The notes below the pieces were generated by a model. The model worked only from the letters and a program-made list of their open reading frames with translations, did no database searches and was not told the DNA's origin. From assembly GCA_016165875.1 (NCBI GenBank), contig JABBOT010000080.1:9902172-9966171 (forward strand): a stretch of 64,000 nucleotides of DNA, written 5' to 3'. Made by a program: the position numbers and the translations under genes. Source of the DNA: Acanthopleura granulata (Eukaryota; Mollusca; Polyplacophora; Chitonida; Chitonidae). Numbering within the stretch: the stretch's first letter is position 1; the number at the start of each line of letters is the position of its first letter. This document shows, piece after piece, positions 27,401-36,821 of the stretch.

Positions 27401-28751
27401 TGTTCTTTTCTCTATATCAAAACTATGAGTCTTTTTCACAAGCAACAGCTATCATTTCTTTTCAATTAAAATCAACCATATGTACATTGCCTAGGTAGTA
27501 AGCAATGGCAATTTACATACAATCTGATTTTAATTATTCTACATTCAACACTAACATAACGCATAAATGCAGCTGAGAAATCCAGGTACCTGCCATACCT
27601 TAGCCAATCTCAACAACAGCTCTAGGACTTCAGTTTGCATGGGGCATGGCTGGAAGTTGAACCATTCTAACAGCCTTATTAGCAAATGTCGTTCATGAAC
27701 CAGGTCAGCCTCGCAAATCAACTTGTGATCCAGTTTGGACAGGATATTTTTCAGCGACCTCACTCTGATTTCTTCCAGGTTATGTCCTGTAGAGGTACAA
27801 TACAATGAACCATGTAAGAAAGTGCTTGATTGCTGTATGAGATTGCTTTTATATTCTATTGTTTTTATCGTGTTTCAGTGGAAATCATTTCACTGCAGTC
27901 CAAAGTTCATCCATATTTGTAAACATGTATCATCCAGGGGATTTTCTGGCCAATTTGTCCTTATAAATTCAATTCTAGCAAATCCAAAAACTCAACAGAT
28001 TTTCACCACCAATGTATCAAAATCTCAAATTATTTCTTAAAAACTCAATATAAAATTTGTCTAAAGCTCAATTTTCCAATATTTCTCATTGTGGTTACCA
28101 CAAGAAAGTGGTTAGGAAAACCTCTGCATCATCATGCTCAAACTTGAGTTGTTAATTTCATTATCCTCTCACCAATGCATACATTATTCATTTTGGTTGA
28201 AAGAGTTTAATACTATACTATTTATTTATTTATTTATTTACTTATTTATTCATTTGACTGGTCGTTCATGATGTACTACAGAATATTTCACATATACAAC
28301 GAGGCCAACATTATTTTGGGAGGAAACTGGGCAGAGCCCTGGGGGAAACCCACAACCATTCGCAAGTTGGGTGGGTCCCACAGCAGCCAAAATCCTAAAT
28401 GAGGCAGTTCCATGCCAGGAAACGCTTTCCATGGTCATTTTGAAAAAAATACGGCTGCACGATTAAATTAGAATTTTAGCAAGGGGATTTTACGCAATTT
28501 GAATAGGAATCTTGTTGTCCACATGTGATATTGTTCTAAACGTCTTTGTCTAGTTACTCTAGTATGAAATAGCGGCAGATATTCGGTGGGTGGTAAATCT
28601 GCCTGTCGTGATCCTGGGTGACAGTGCTTGGTGTTGTTGTTGCATGTTGTAAAGAGCTGACATGTCTTGTGATGTTAACAAAACTCGGATGCTTACCGAG
28701 TTTCCTAAACAAGCCACTGAAATCAACATCCTGCCTAAGGTTCGATGCCAT
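462..28751 (-). CDS. RTTN: Rotatin, 30 exons, 3' end beyond window
   Basis: Rotatin is a large armadillo-like centriolar protein needed for centriole elongation, cilia and left-right axis formation. Recognised from the N-terminal [19 protein letters not shown] block (residues about 16-34), LLEWFNF and [13 protein letters not shown], and later [28 protein letters not shown] and [11 protein letters not shown]. Exons in gene order: 28697-28751, 27599-27786, 25792-25984, 24786-25013, 23774-23858, 22925-23168, 21978-22122, 21159-21318, 20537-20672, 19348-19467, 18578-18769, 17705-17917, 17134-17246, 15770-15881, 15193-15318, 14196-14312, 12895-13034, 12139-12310, 10718-10817, 9152-9249, 8494-8614, 7661-7757, 6720-6791, 5621-5821, 4748-4969, 4110-4319, 3729-3800, 2215-2349, 1116-1191, 462-590. 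They sum to 4272 nt (1424 codons) with every phase consistent; vertebrate rotatin is about 2,200 residues, so some 800 remain off the left edge. The start ACCATGG is an ideal initiation context. The donors of the 17th and 20th exons (GTTTGT, GTTTGG) are weak and were chosen to keep frame; exact ends there are less certain. Confidence 0.95.
1673..2028 (+). mobile_element. MITE family 1, copy 1, split by a SINE
   Basis: Begins GGGGTTTTTCTAACCACTTT and ends in the inverse, AAATTGGATCGAAAAACCCC, i.e. terminal inverted repeats of about 20 bp. The interior matches the copies at 13633, 24407 and 27936. A SINE (1851-2005) has inserted within the right terminal repeat; the sequence GAAATTGGACAG before it and GAAAATTGGATCG after it look like its target-site duplication. 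Confidence 0.65.
1851..2005 (-). mobile_element. SINE copy nested in a MITE
   Basis: On the plus strand it starts with TTTA repeats (the tail), then reads CTCAAGAATATTTCACTTAT and CCAGCATTATGGTG, the reverse complement of the body of the tRNA-derived SINE whose near full-length copy is at 45130. The tRNA-like head is missing. In an RTTN intron. Confidence 0.8.
3947..4048 (-). mobile_element. SINE fragment, diverged
   Basis: Contains GGCCAGCATTATGGTGGGAG and CCATCCGCAGGTTGCTGGCA of the common SINE body, without head or A-rich tail; intronic in RTTN between the exons at 4110 and 3729. Confidence 0.65.
7041..7257. repeat. 31-bp minisatellite, 7 copies
   Basis: Seven head-to-tail copies of a 31-bp unit containing AAGCATACAGACGCAGATCG, with only single-base differences between copies. 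There are no unique spacers, so it is not a CRISPR-like array. It lies in the RTTN intron between the exons at 7661 and 6720. Confidence 0.95.
10868..11188. repeat. 18-bp minisatellite, about 18 copies
   Basis: Repeats of CCTGATATCTGATCAATA with variants (CTCATC, AACAGC). Each unit carries the palindromes GATATC and usually TGATCA. The array starts about 50 bp upstream, in gene sense, of the RTTN exon at 10718-10817. Confidence 0.93.
13633..13897 (+). mobile_element. MITE family 1, copy 2, with insertion
   Basis: Left end GGGGTTTTTCCGGCCACTTT and right end AAATTGGCTGGAAAACCCA are inverted repeats; the interior resembles copy 1. A 56-bp element has inserted at 13675-13730. In an RTTN intron. 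Confidence 0.7.
13675..13730 (+). mobile_element. Short SINE-tail-like element with 13-bp TSD
   Basis: Sequence containing GGCTTAACGCCACACCTGCA and ATCTCAGCCATACCGGGGCG, flanked by an exact 13-bp duplication GTAACCACAATGA (13662-13674 and 13731-13743). Related copies are near 18511-18562 and 47249-47312. The clean duplication shows insertion as a discrete unit. Confidence 0.75.
15587..15640 (+). repeat. Half copy of the 285-450 fold-back element
   Basis: Matches one arm of the fold-back at 285-450 (GCCTGACATTTTTGAAAACA then GTGAACAAAGTGATATG). Intronic in RTTN. Confidence 0.5.
18120..18231 (-). mobile_element. SINE fragment
   Basis: ATTTATTTATTT tail followed by TTTTATGCCGTACCCAAGAA and CAGCATTATGTTGAGAGGAA of the SINE body; head absent. 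In the RTTN intron between the exons at 18578 and 17705. Confidence 0.75.
18511..18562 (+). mobile_element. Short element, diverged copy
   Basis: GAATGAACGATTATGGCTCA and ATCTCAACCATATC resemble the element with a clear target-site duplication at 13675; more decayed here. Confidence 0.45.
22647..22893 (+). mobile_element. MITE family 2, copy 1
   Basis: About 247 bp bounded by inverted ends CTTAGGCCATCCTT and AAGGATGGCCTAAG. The interior shares TGTAAC..ACCCTAT and AATAAAAACTTT segments with the copy at 23972, in the same orientation. It starts 31 bp past the donor of the RTTN exon 22925-23168. Confidence 0.8.
23972..24217 (+). mobile_element. MITE family 2, copy 2
   Basis: Same end sequences as the copy at 22647 (GGCCATCCTTAAAA on the left, TTTTTAAGGATGGCC on the right) and similar length. 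The two copies bracket RTTN exons 5 and 6 (23774-23858 and 22925-23168). Confidence 0.78.
24407..24572 (+). mobile_element. MITE family 1, copy 3
   Basis: Interior TTGAGTTTTCAGATTTGTTC and right end GAAATTGGTTAGAAAAAGTC match family 1; the left terminal repeat is eroded. In the intron between RTTN exons 4 and 5. Confidence 0.6.
26805..27107 (+). repeat. Direct repeat of about 125 bp, two diverged copies
   Basis: Segments near 26805-26931 and 26984-27107 share ACGGTATTTAATATGC-like, TGCTCTACAT and GCAGTACTTTTTAAGAT blocks in the same order, about 176 bp apart. Intronic in RTTN; source unknown. Confidence 0.65.
27936..28124 (-). mobile_element. MITE family 1, copy 4
   Basis: Left end AGGGGATTTTCTGGCCAATT and right end AAAGTGGTTAGGAAAACCTC are the family 1 ends in inverse order. 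In the first RTTN intron. Confidence 0.65.
28219..28372 (-). mobile_element. SINE fragment in first RTTN intron
   Basis: A long TATTTATT tail, then GAATATTTCACATATACAAC, GGGAGGAAACTGGGCAGAGC and the start of the CCATTCGCA segment; tRNA-like head absent. Confidence 0.78.
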
Positions 28752-31259
28752 GGTAGCTATTTGGTTGCCAGGTCATTTGGCTGAACAAAATCAATCAAAC
28801 ATCGCCTCCTGCAGACATTTTGTCTGAACTTGTTTCGAAGCAGCCGCCTTCGCGAAACTGACCTCCAGACACAGAAGACTTCATTACAAGGGAGATAATC
28901 AACTGAAAATTCACTACCATTGATGTTCTCGCACAATATAGTAAACATCTTAGAAGCAGTGTTAAGTGTTATGGAATACTTGTAAACGTGCGCATGGCAC
29001 TTTAACTGCCAATGAGTTATAGGATAATACACATGGCAATTAATTAATACACATGAATTAATTAACTAGGAATAGTAGCAAAGATGTATATAATAATTTG
29101 GGGCATGTTACAAAACACATGGTTTTAAAGTGTATGTTGAAACTGTTTCAAACATTTCCCTGATAGACTGTTTGAAAACGCGTTAGAGAATTGTCAAAAG
29201 AAACTGATTACAGAAGTTTTTAATTAAGCAGTTACCTCCCATTATTTACCTCTTTATAAGGTGAGGTTGAAATGGTGGGGGGTGGGGAGTGTCACCATGA
29301 CACGGGCATAAACAAACTGTAGGCACACACTCCCATGGTGACACGTGGTCTGCTGAACAATAGAAGGTACATCTACACCTGTGACGATTTTTTTCCTTTT
29401 CTTAAAGAAGAAACTTGGCTTCCATGTCTCTCTGAAACTTAGAATTCTGAAAGCATGCAATACTGAGCTTGGGGTTAAGATTTGATTTCAAAAATGTCAC
29501 AGTTCGGATAGGAATTAAAAGACCTTTAATCATAAATAGTCTAGCCCTGGAGCTAAAGCGATGATCATTGACCATTTTGTGTGAAAACTTTACATAAGTT
29601 TGACAATGCCGTGTTTTAAAACCTGTACAATATAGCCTACATTTGCACATGAACTAAATCTATGGAGTAATTGCCACTTAATGGTAACAATAGATGAATC
29701 GATGAATCAACCAAGTCGGCCTAGCTAGTCAACCGACCGAAGTATTAATCACTAAATTTGTAGGCTGAATCAGTCAGTCATATGCATAGACATTGTCATG
29801 TACATAGGGCCTATATGCATATCTGGAATGCATAAGGCCGATACGGGGCTACATGTTTTACATTTAGTTAAGAGGGAACCTGTTAACCTTTGACCCGATA
29901 TAGCTTAAGCTATGTATAGTCTATACCTGTTCATTGCCACTTTCGTGCGACCAGTTTTGTGGTCGAGTTGCAGGGCAGCGTATTACTCCTGCATTACAAG
30001 AGAACAACGGTCAACTCAGCTTCGGCTCGGGTCGCAATTAAGCGGGAAAAGGTTATTTACCTATTTATTTAGGTTAGTTTTGGACGTATTCGTTTGGATC
30101 TTGCACTTTGGCCACCGGCATTTCCCTGACAAATCTATTTACCCGAAGCCACACCTTAGCAGGCAACAGGTGGATTAGAACCTGCAATCTCATTGGTCAA
30201 GGGTTTGTTCTCGCGTTTTTTTTCTTTTTCTTTTTTCACCTTCACGGAACCAACGCCGAACAAATGTAGTGTATTTAGGCTCCTTTATTTAATCGACTGA
30301 TTAAATACGTTAATTTTATTCATTAACTGTGTGAGAACTTAAAGCGTTAATGATTAGCCCTAGAGAAAGTATTTGATGAAAACGTTCACAGTATCTGCCG
30401 TTTACATAACAGTTCGGTCAGGGTCCTTTGTAAATTAACATCGTTTACCCTCGCACACACAATGTGTTTAAGGATTTGGCAACTCCATTCCCTGTAACTG
30501 TTACTCGATACTTGTCATGGGTGGCTGTTCAATGATTTCTATTATTACAACAAGGCATCTGACCATAATTCAAACCGATCACAAAAGTGTTGACAGGAAC
30601 ACACAGAATTAGGTATGGTCTGCATACTGTACGGGATCATTCGTACGTGGGTATAGATAGGCCTAGTGCAGTGCAATATACCGTGGGTTAATCGCAATAC
30701 CTTTAGACGTAATGATGTAGTATATGCATATGCAAACAACAAGAATGCCAGCCCAACCTTGTTTGGCTCTAGTATATCCTATATTCTTATAATGGCATTC
30801 ACCCAATATCCCTCTCTACATGTGGTATATGTAAGAATATAAGCAGACAGGTATTGGGTTCAGTATTAATATTAACGTCCACACACGAACTGAGTACCGC
30901 TAACAGATTTTGAGGCCAACACTCCGGCGTATGTATATGTAGGCAACATTTCCATCGTACATTTTCTCAACTTGAGCTGCATACGCTCTGATTGTGGGAT
31001 ACAAAGTAATAGGTAGGCCTATATCTGCAGATTATGAATTCTTTTAGTGATTTGTACATTGTGTAGGTAGGTATTCATTTACTTTTTTTTATTTCAATCT
31101 TTGCTCTAATCCATGAATTTTCGTCCGTATTCAACATTTCTGTGACTTTAACGGTTTTTTTTTATACGTTCCTCGAGTATCAAGCCCATGGCCAATGCGG
31201 TCACGTGACCGAATCCATACCGCTCTTGTGTTGACTGCGGCTTTAAGTCAGGGTTTTTC

Positions 31260-31390
31260 AGGTACCTGGGCGATTGGCAACAGTTTTATGTCATTTGGGT
31301 TTTCTTCTCCCATAAACCTTTAGCTGACCGTCGACGCACATAAGTAAGAAATTCTTGACTACGGCGCTAAACATCAATCAAATAATTAAG
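31260..31390 (+). mobile_element. SINE-tail-like fragment, second type
   Basis: Ends TTCTTGACTACGGCGCTAAA and CATCAATCAAATAA, similar in layout to the tail of the common SINE but with a different body (TTCTTCTCCCATAAACC). Head not recognised. Confidence 0.5.
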
Positions 31391-31397
31391 ACATTAA

Positions 31398-31750
31398 TGC
31401 TTGTTTTCTTAATTCGCTGTCATGCCCATATTACTAGTATAATGGATTTAGATTCAGCTTCTTATAATCAAAAATGTCTCATTTAGACCCATATGTGAAG
31501 TATAAAGTCTCCTTTACCAGCACTGTCATGTCCCTTTTAACCGCGTTTTTACAACACTAATCTCGATATATCTACTGCTTGTTTTCTAAATTCGCTGTCA
31601 TGCCCATATTACTAGTATACATTTAGATTCAGCTTCGCATAATCAAAAATGTCTCATTTAGACCCATATGTAAAGTACAAGGTCTCCTTTACCAGCACTG
31701 TCATGTCTCTTTTAACCGTGTATTTATAACACTAATCTCGATATATCTAC
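31398..31750 (+). repeat. Head-to-tail 178-bp duplication upstream of ASB gene
   Basis: Copy 1 (31398-31575) and copy 2 (31576-31750) both start TGCTTGTTTTC and end CTCGATATATCTAC, differing by a few substitutions and small indels. The copies abut directly. The second ends about 240 bp before the ASB start codon, so it may be promoter or 5' leader sequence. Confidence 0.92.
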
Positions 31751-31991
31751 GAAGGTTCTACCGTTACAGTCGCTTTGGTGGTAAAACACCAGTAAGAATA
31801 GAAACACTTGATCTGTGTGGGGTGCACATTATTTCACACGGTGATATTACCGTCAGCTTATCGCCAGGCCTTTTACCCGCAATGTTATGAAAATTTTATA
31901 AAAGTGCAAGTGCAAACCTCATTTAAGGTCTTAATTATTTCATTTACAGAAAAATGTAAAAGGAACCACATGCATGTATCACCGTTCTAAC

Positions 31992-34900
31992 ATGGCTGGC
32001 ATGGCATCTCGCCGAAAACGTTTAGAGGACAGCAAAGCAAGCTACGAGTCATTTGTTAATGCCGTTCAGCTCGGAGATGTGCAAGGTCTGAGGGAAATTC
32101 TGAACCTCGGAAAAGTCGATCCTAATGTCCGGATATCCGGCGACCCTTCACAACAAACTCCTCTACATGTGGCTGTTCGGAATCACCAAGCCATTGTCGT
32201 TCAGATACTCTTGTTTCAATCCAGGATTCTTGTAAATGTCGACGCAGAAGATGCCAAAGGCAGCAGACCAATTTGGTAAGACAAAAAAAGCTTCACTCTC
32301 CCAGCAAACACTGAGAAAAGAGTTCTTTTGAAGAACTTTGACACAATTTGTTTCAGCCGATTGAAACTTAATTTATCTTTCACTTCAGGTATCTTTGCCA
32401 CTGCAGGTGGTACATTTAGGTGTAATCTGTCAATATTTCTTGCCTGTACACGTCGCTTCCAAGTTGTGTGTGTAAAACGACGTTATTCTCTTCTGTACAC
32501 TATGAAAGGGGAAGAGGACATCTTGTCCCGCGCTTCGAGGAGGGGACATTTCACGCGCGATTGGCTCCACCCTCGTGCCGCGGTGTCGACTTACAAAACG
32601 CGGGACAAGATTTCCTGATCCGGCTTCCATAGTTTACGCTGTAGCGCTTGCTAACTGCCTAATGTTTTAGCGCAACTTTTTTTACTCTTTTGAAGCAGTG
32701 GTGCATTACAAAGAGAAGGACAGGCTATAAACCCATCTTGGACTGACTTGTTTTGGATGGGTTCGGTTACCCATTATAAACGAAGCTATGCATACATACA
32801 GACGGGACAGATGAGGAGAATTGATGCCTGCAAGCCTATTTAGTAGAGCAAATCTCTGACATTACTAACGAAAGGGACCCAGTGTTTAAATTTTGCAGCA
32901 ACGACATACTTATTATAAGCCATGCTTTTTAATACAGGTATATGCATGATGCCCTTCTCTATATATTGCTTGAATTGTAGGCTAGCCGTGAAGCAGGGTT
33001 CAGGCGAAATAGCCAAAGCTTTGTTGGATCGGCAATGTGAAGTCAACTATGTGGATGAAGTGTCAGGTTTGAGCATTTCTGTAACTGTACTAACAGGATA
33101 AATTCAGTTATTTATTTGTTTATTGACTTTATTTGCGTTTTGTCCCGTAGTAAAATAAAGCTGTCTTCCTCTCCGGTCGTACGTGGGAAGGTTTGCCAAC
33201 CACCTGCCAATGGTCTTGGGTTTTCCCCGGGTTCTGCGCGGTTTCCTCCTACCGTCGCGTACGAGAAATATTCTTGAGTTCGACGTAAATCGCCAATCGA
33301 GTAAATACTCTCCAAACAGTAGTTTTTACGAGTTGTAGACATTATTGTGCAAAAATGCACATCCACGTAATTTCTGTGTACCAGCAGTACACAATTTTTA
33401 AATACATCCACACTGACGTCTGCATTAGTGACAAACTATTTGTGTACCACTGATACACATGCATTGTGGGTGTACAAATTTGTACACAGTTGTTTTCACA
33501 GAGTAAATATAGATTGTGATAATGCTTATTCATAAGGATGTTTTAATAAGTGTTTGAATTTTAAAACAGAAAAGTTTATAGAACGTCATGTTTTGTTACA
33601 GGTTGTACTCCACTGCACTGCGCGGTCGTCAGAGATGACGTAAAGATGGCGCAGCTGTTGATTCGGTATGGAGCGGATGTGAACTTTTCACAACTCAGTT
33701 TTTCTGCTTCCAAGGAGACTCCCCTTATGAGGTAATGCTCATCTGATGAGATTGCCCTATATGCATGGATCTGTAAAAAGAATATTACTGTCTGATTGCT
33801 ACTGCAGCCTTATATGACGATAATACATGGCATACATTTCGATTACCAGTGTAGATATGTATACGTATAAAATTGGACTGAGATTACCCTCATATAGTGA
33901 GAACGTTACACTGACACTACATGTACAATGTTACTTTCAGATTACTTTTGAAGACGAAGAAAATTACAAGTAGATTACCGTGAAATAAATATTACACCCC
34001 GACTATCTTTATACAGATGTACGAAGAAAACATTAAGCTTGGATTAAAAATATACAAAGATAATATCATATCCTGTGACTGCCCTTATATAATATTACAA
34101 CTGGCTTATCCTGTTGCACTGAATTTGCACCTAGTATTACGTAATATTACACTTATTTGGCCCCCACACCTATTTAGAAGAAGATGAAAAAGGACTGTTT
34201 TTATTAAAAAAAACAAACAAACAAAAAAATTATTTATACAATATCGACATTCTCTTTTCTTAGAGCTGTCCAATTGAACCACATGGAAATGTGCGAGGTT
34301 CTCATTGAAGCTGGTTGCCATGTCAACGCCAAGACGCCAGTCGGGGTCACGGCGCTACATTACGCTGTAGCCAGCAGACGTTACGAGATTTGCCACTTCC
34401 TGTTGGAGAAAGGTGCTGAAGTCCATGCCGAAACTAATCACGGTATTACACCACTGACTATAGCCGTTGACCACCAGAATTCATCGATGGTGAAAACTCT
34501 AGCGAGCTTTGGTTATGATCTGAACGCTGCGTACAGATGGGGTGAGACGCCACTAGAGCATGCCCTGCGCATTCACAGCGAAAAATGTGCTGTTTCTCTC
34601 GTACATTGGGGATGTGGATTGAAAACCACGAGAGGTCAGCCCTCATATTTTTTTGTGGCCATGTCGGAAAGTTTGATCAAACTGGCTAAACTCATCCTCG
34701 AAGTTCGACCAATGTTTTCACAAGATGCTTGGATTCGCGAGGAGCAATGGCCGCTAGCGTTGTACCACAAACCAGACGTGTGCCAATGGTTAATGAAAAA
34801 GGCAAAGAAACCACCGCGTCTGAAAGCTTTATGCAGGGGAAAGGTTTTGCAATTGTTGGGCTTAAGGCCACATCAGAAAATTGAAACGTTAGGATTGCCG

Positions 34901-35056
34901 CCATTCATACAAAGTTATTTAAGATTGAAACGGAACTTTACGCCATCGTTTTACAGAATGTCTTCTTTAGACAAACCGGACTGTCCGTACAATTGCCCTG
35001 TGCTATGTACGCAAGTAATGTGTCCCCCGCTAGATATTTCCTCCGATGAATTCTGA
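31992..35056 (+). CDS. Ankyrin-repeat and SOCS-box protein (ASB family), 4 exons
   Basis: Exons 31992-32275, 32981-33066, 33602-33731 and 34264-35056 join in frame to 430 residues ending at TGA. About seven ankyrin repeats are visible, with helix starts TPLHVAV (about 55), RPIWLAV (91), TPLHCAV (126), TPLMRAV (163), TALHYAV (196), TPLTIAV (229) and TPLEHAL (262). A SOCS box follows at about 351-389: the elongin BC box LKALCRGKV and a Cul5-box segment LGLPPFIQSYL, where LGLP replaces the usual LPLP. Family members recruit substrates through the ankyrin repeats to an elongin B/C-Cullin 5 ubiquitin ligase. The tail after the SOCS box (390-430) is Cys- and Pro-rich. In-frame ATGs also lie at 31974 (436 residues) and 32001; 31992 was chosen for its AACATGG context. 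I cannot assign it to a numbered vertebrate ASB. A decayed copy of exon 4 is at 46959. Confidence 0.92.
33158..33305 (+). mobile_element. SINE copy, sense orientation
   Basis: CTTCCTCTCCGGTCGTACGT, GGTTTTCCCCGGGTTCTGCG, CGGTTTCCTCCTACCGTCGC and GAAATATTCTTGAGTTCGAC run in SINE sense order in the second intron of the ASB-like gene. Confidence 0.78.
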
Positions 35057-36173
35057 GGCTAAACGCAGAGGACTGTAGTCTTCCGCCTTCTAACCCATGC
35101 TGAAACAGCCCGCAAATCTTCATACGCAGAGCCAGCTGATTGGCCAATGGGGACCACTGTTTGAAGTAGGAAAAGAATGTTGTTGTTGTTCCATATGTTC
35201 TCCGACGGACGTCAGTTTGACTTCGCCATTCCAAGCTTTCAACGTACGAGTGGATAATGTTTCGGTGTTTTTCTTAGAATCGCAAGACTTTGGGATTTAA
35301 TGCATGTCAAACATGAGGGCCTTTTCGAATTACTTAATGACAATTAATCATCGGCATATCAAAACACACTCTCCGTTGACTGACCCTGTTTTTTCTCAGA
35401 TCAGCTAGGTGCAATGTTAGTATCATTTTTAGAAACTATTTTTGTATTCGGCCTGGAAATTAGTCACAGCCTGTATGAGTTTGATTTGGATATCATAAGA
35501 TATATATCGACTGCCGTGCCTGCATAATTGAAAACAGTTGAATTCTGCTCTTTGACATTTACCATTTATATAACTGTTTCTTACATATTCCTTTGGGAAC
35601 TTGTGTTTTAGGTTGTTTTGGAAATGAAACCTGCTCTTATCAAGTTGTAACGTCCTTTCGATCAGAGTCTACAAGTGGTATGCAAGTTTTCTAACTTAAA
35701 TCTTGGTTAAAAAGAAATCAATTTGTCACTTTATGTTTATACAACTAAGGCATTTCATAATGTATTGTACCTAATACTGTGAGCATGTTTTTGAAGAAGG
35801 ATCGTTGTTAAATTAAATATAATTCATACAAAGATGTGTTAATCACCGGTTGGACGTTACAACCTGTAAGGTAAGAGAATTTAACTGTTAATTAATGAGA
35901 AATATAAAAAATGTAATTGTTGTCAAGAAATATATGAAACTTGGCTTATGAAACAATAAGAACGAATTTTGCTTTCTGTGGCCTACAGTATTTGATGTTT
36001 CCAAACTGTCTATCAAGAGCACGCAATTTTTTAACCCGGTGAGGTGGCGCTAGTGTGAAGCAGGACCTTGATCCATTGTTGTGTCAGAAATGGATTGTAG
36101 CGCACAGTCCATAATGTTACAATGTATCAGCTCCATTGTAACGTTCTATTGCAACGTCGCGCTGCTTTTAATG

Positions 36174-36181
36174 TGACGTCA
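36174..36181. promoter_or_regulatory. CRE-type palindrome TGACGTCA
   Basis: Exact TGACGTCA about 650 bp before the gene A start. CREB/ATF-family bZIP factors bind this sequence. Unit C has two abutting copies at 48274; I saw none in unit B. Confidence 0.5.
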
Positions 36182-36699
36182 CTTTGGTGAGTCGGGAAAG
36201 GAACATTCGACGTCAGTAAAATGACAAAGCCTTGCTGCCGGGCGTTTCACCTGGAATGGAAAAAGGTGAAAGTAACGTTGTCACGAGAAAGGGTTGCGGG
36301 ACATCGAATGTCAATAAAATCAGATCGTGTAGCACCAGGCGTACCGCAGCCAGAACTAAGGATCTGATTTTAATGAGGTTGTGGGACATCGGATGTGGTG
36401 GATCTATTCATTTTGCCACATTATGACGTTGTATGTTCATATGAAAATGTCATGAAGTTGAAGTTTTCCGGTTGTTGCCGATTTCTTCCGAGATACCGTT
36501 GTTAAGTTACGTAGCGACGTTATGCAGAGGCAAATCACAGTCAACAATAGGGAACACTGCCCACATAATATTTTGTTAATGTTACAAGCATTAATTTTAG
36601 TTGTAAAATTACGCTTAATTATATTGATTCCAATTGCTTTGTAATTATTTCCTTTTTGAATACGCTTATGTAAAGATGTAAAATGCCTGTATTATTGTG

Positions 36700-36821
36700 G
36701 TACTGTATTCCGAGCGAACGAATCCTTGACTTTGACACTGAGGTATTTATCGACGTCACAATAAGGAGTTCTACTTTGGACTGCCATGGAAGTAAGATGT
36801 AAATGACGAGATAATGACATC
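36700..36821 (+). promoter_or_regulatory. Conserved proximal promoter/leader of gene A
   Basis: The stretch with GAGCGAACGAATCCTTGACT, ACACTGAGG, TATTTAT (36744-36750, TATA-like) and CGACGTCA (36751-36758), then AGGAGTTCTACTTT, recurs before the ATG of all three copies and stands out against less similar sequence further upstream. An upstream ORF at 36786-36806 (six codons, context GCCATGG, ending TGA) lies 15 nt before the main ATG; unit C has the same one. Promoter function is inferred from conservation and position. Confidence 0.6.

Larger units (their letters stand above)
28752..31991. other. Divergent intergenic region RTTN / ASB gene
   Basis: RTTN starts leftwards at 28751 and the ASB-like gene rightwards at about 31992, so this 3.2 kb must hold both promoters. 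No convincing open reading frame or RNA gene was seen. Visible structure: an AT-rich near-palindrome around 29040-29066, a SINE tail near 31260-31390, and a 178-bp direct tandem duplication at 31398-31750 next to the ASB gene. Confidence 0.7.
35057..36821 (+). other. ASB 3' region and gene A upstream region
   Basis: No gene recognised. The part 35395-35530 (TTTGTATTCGGCCTGGAAAT, GTTTGATTTGGATATCATA) and the part 35840-36821 have counterparts in units B and C. It holds a full CRE-type palindrome at 36174, a further ACGTCA near 36210, and the block conserved before all three ATGs. Confidence 0.75.

Noticed and set aside
28752..35056. Conserved synteny of RTTN with a SOCS-box gene, as RTTN lies near SOCS6 in human
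   Set aside because: SOCS6 is an SH2-SOCS protein while this gene is ankyrin-SOCS; the neighbours are not orthologous, so the similarity is probably coincidental.
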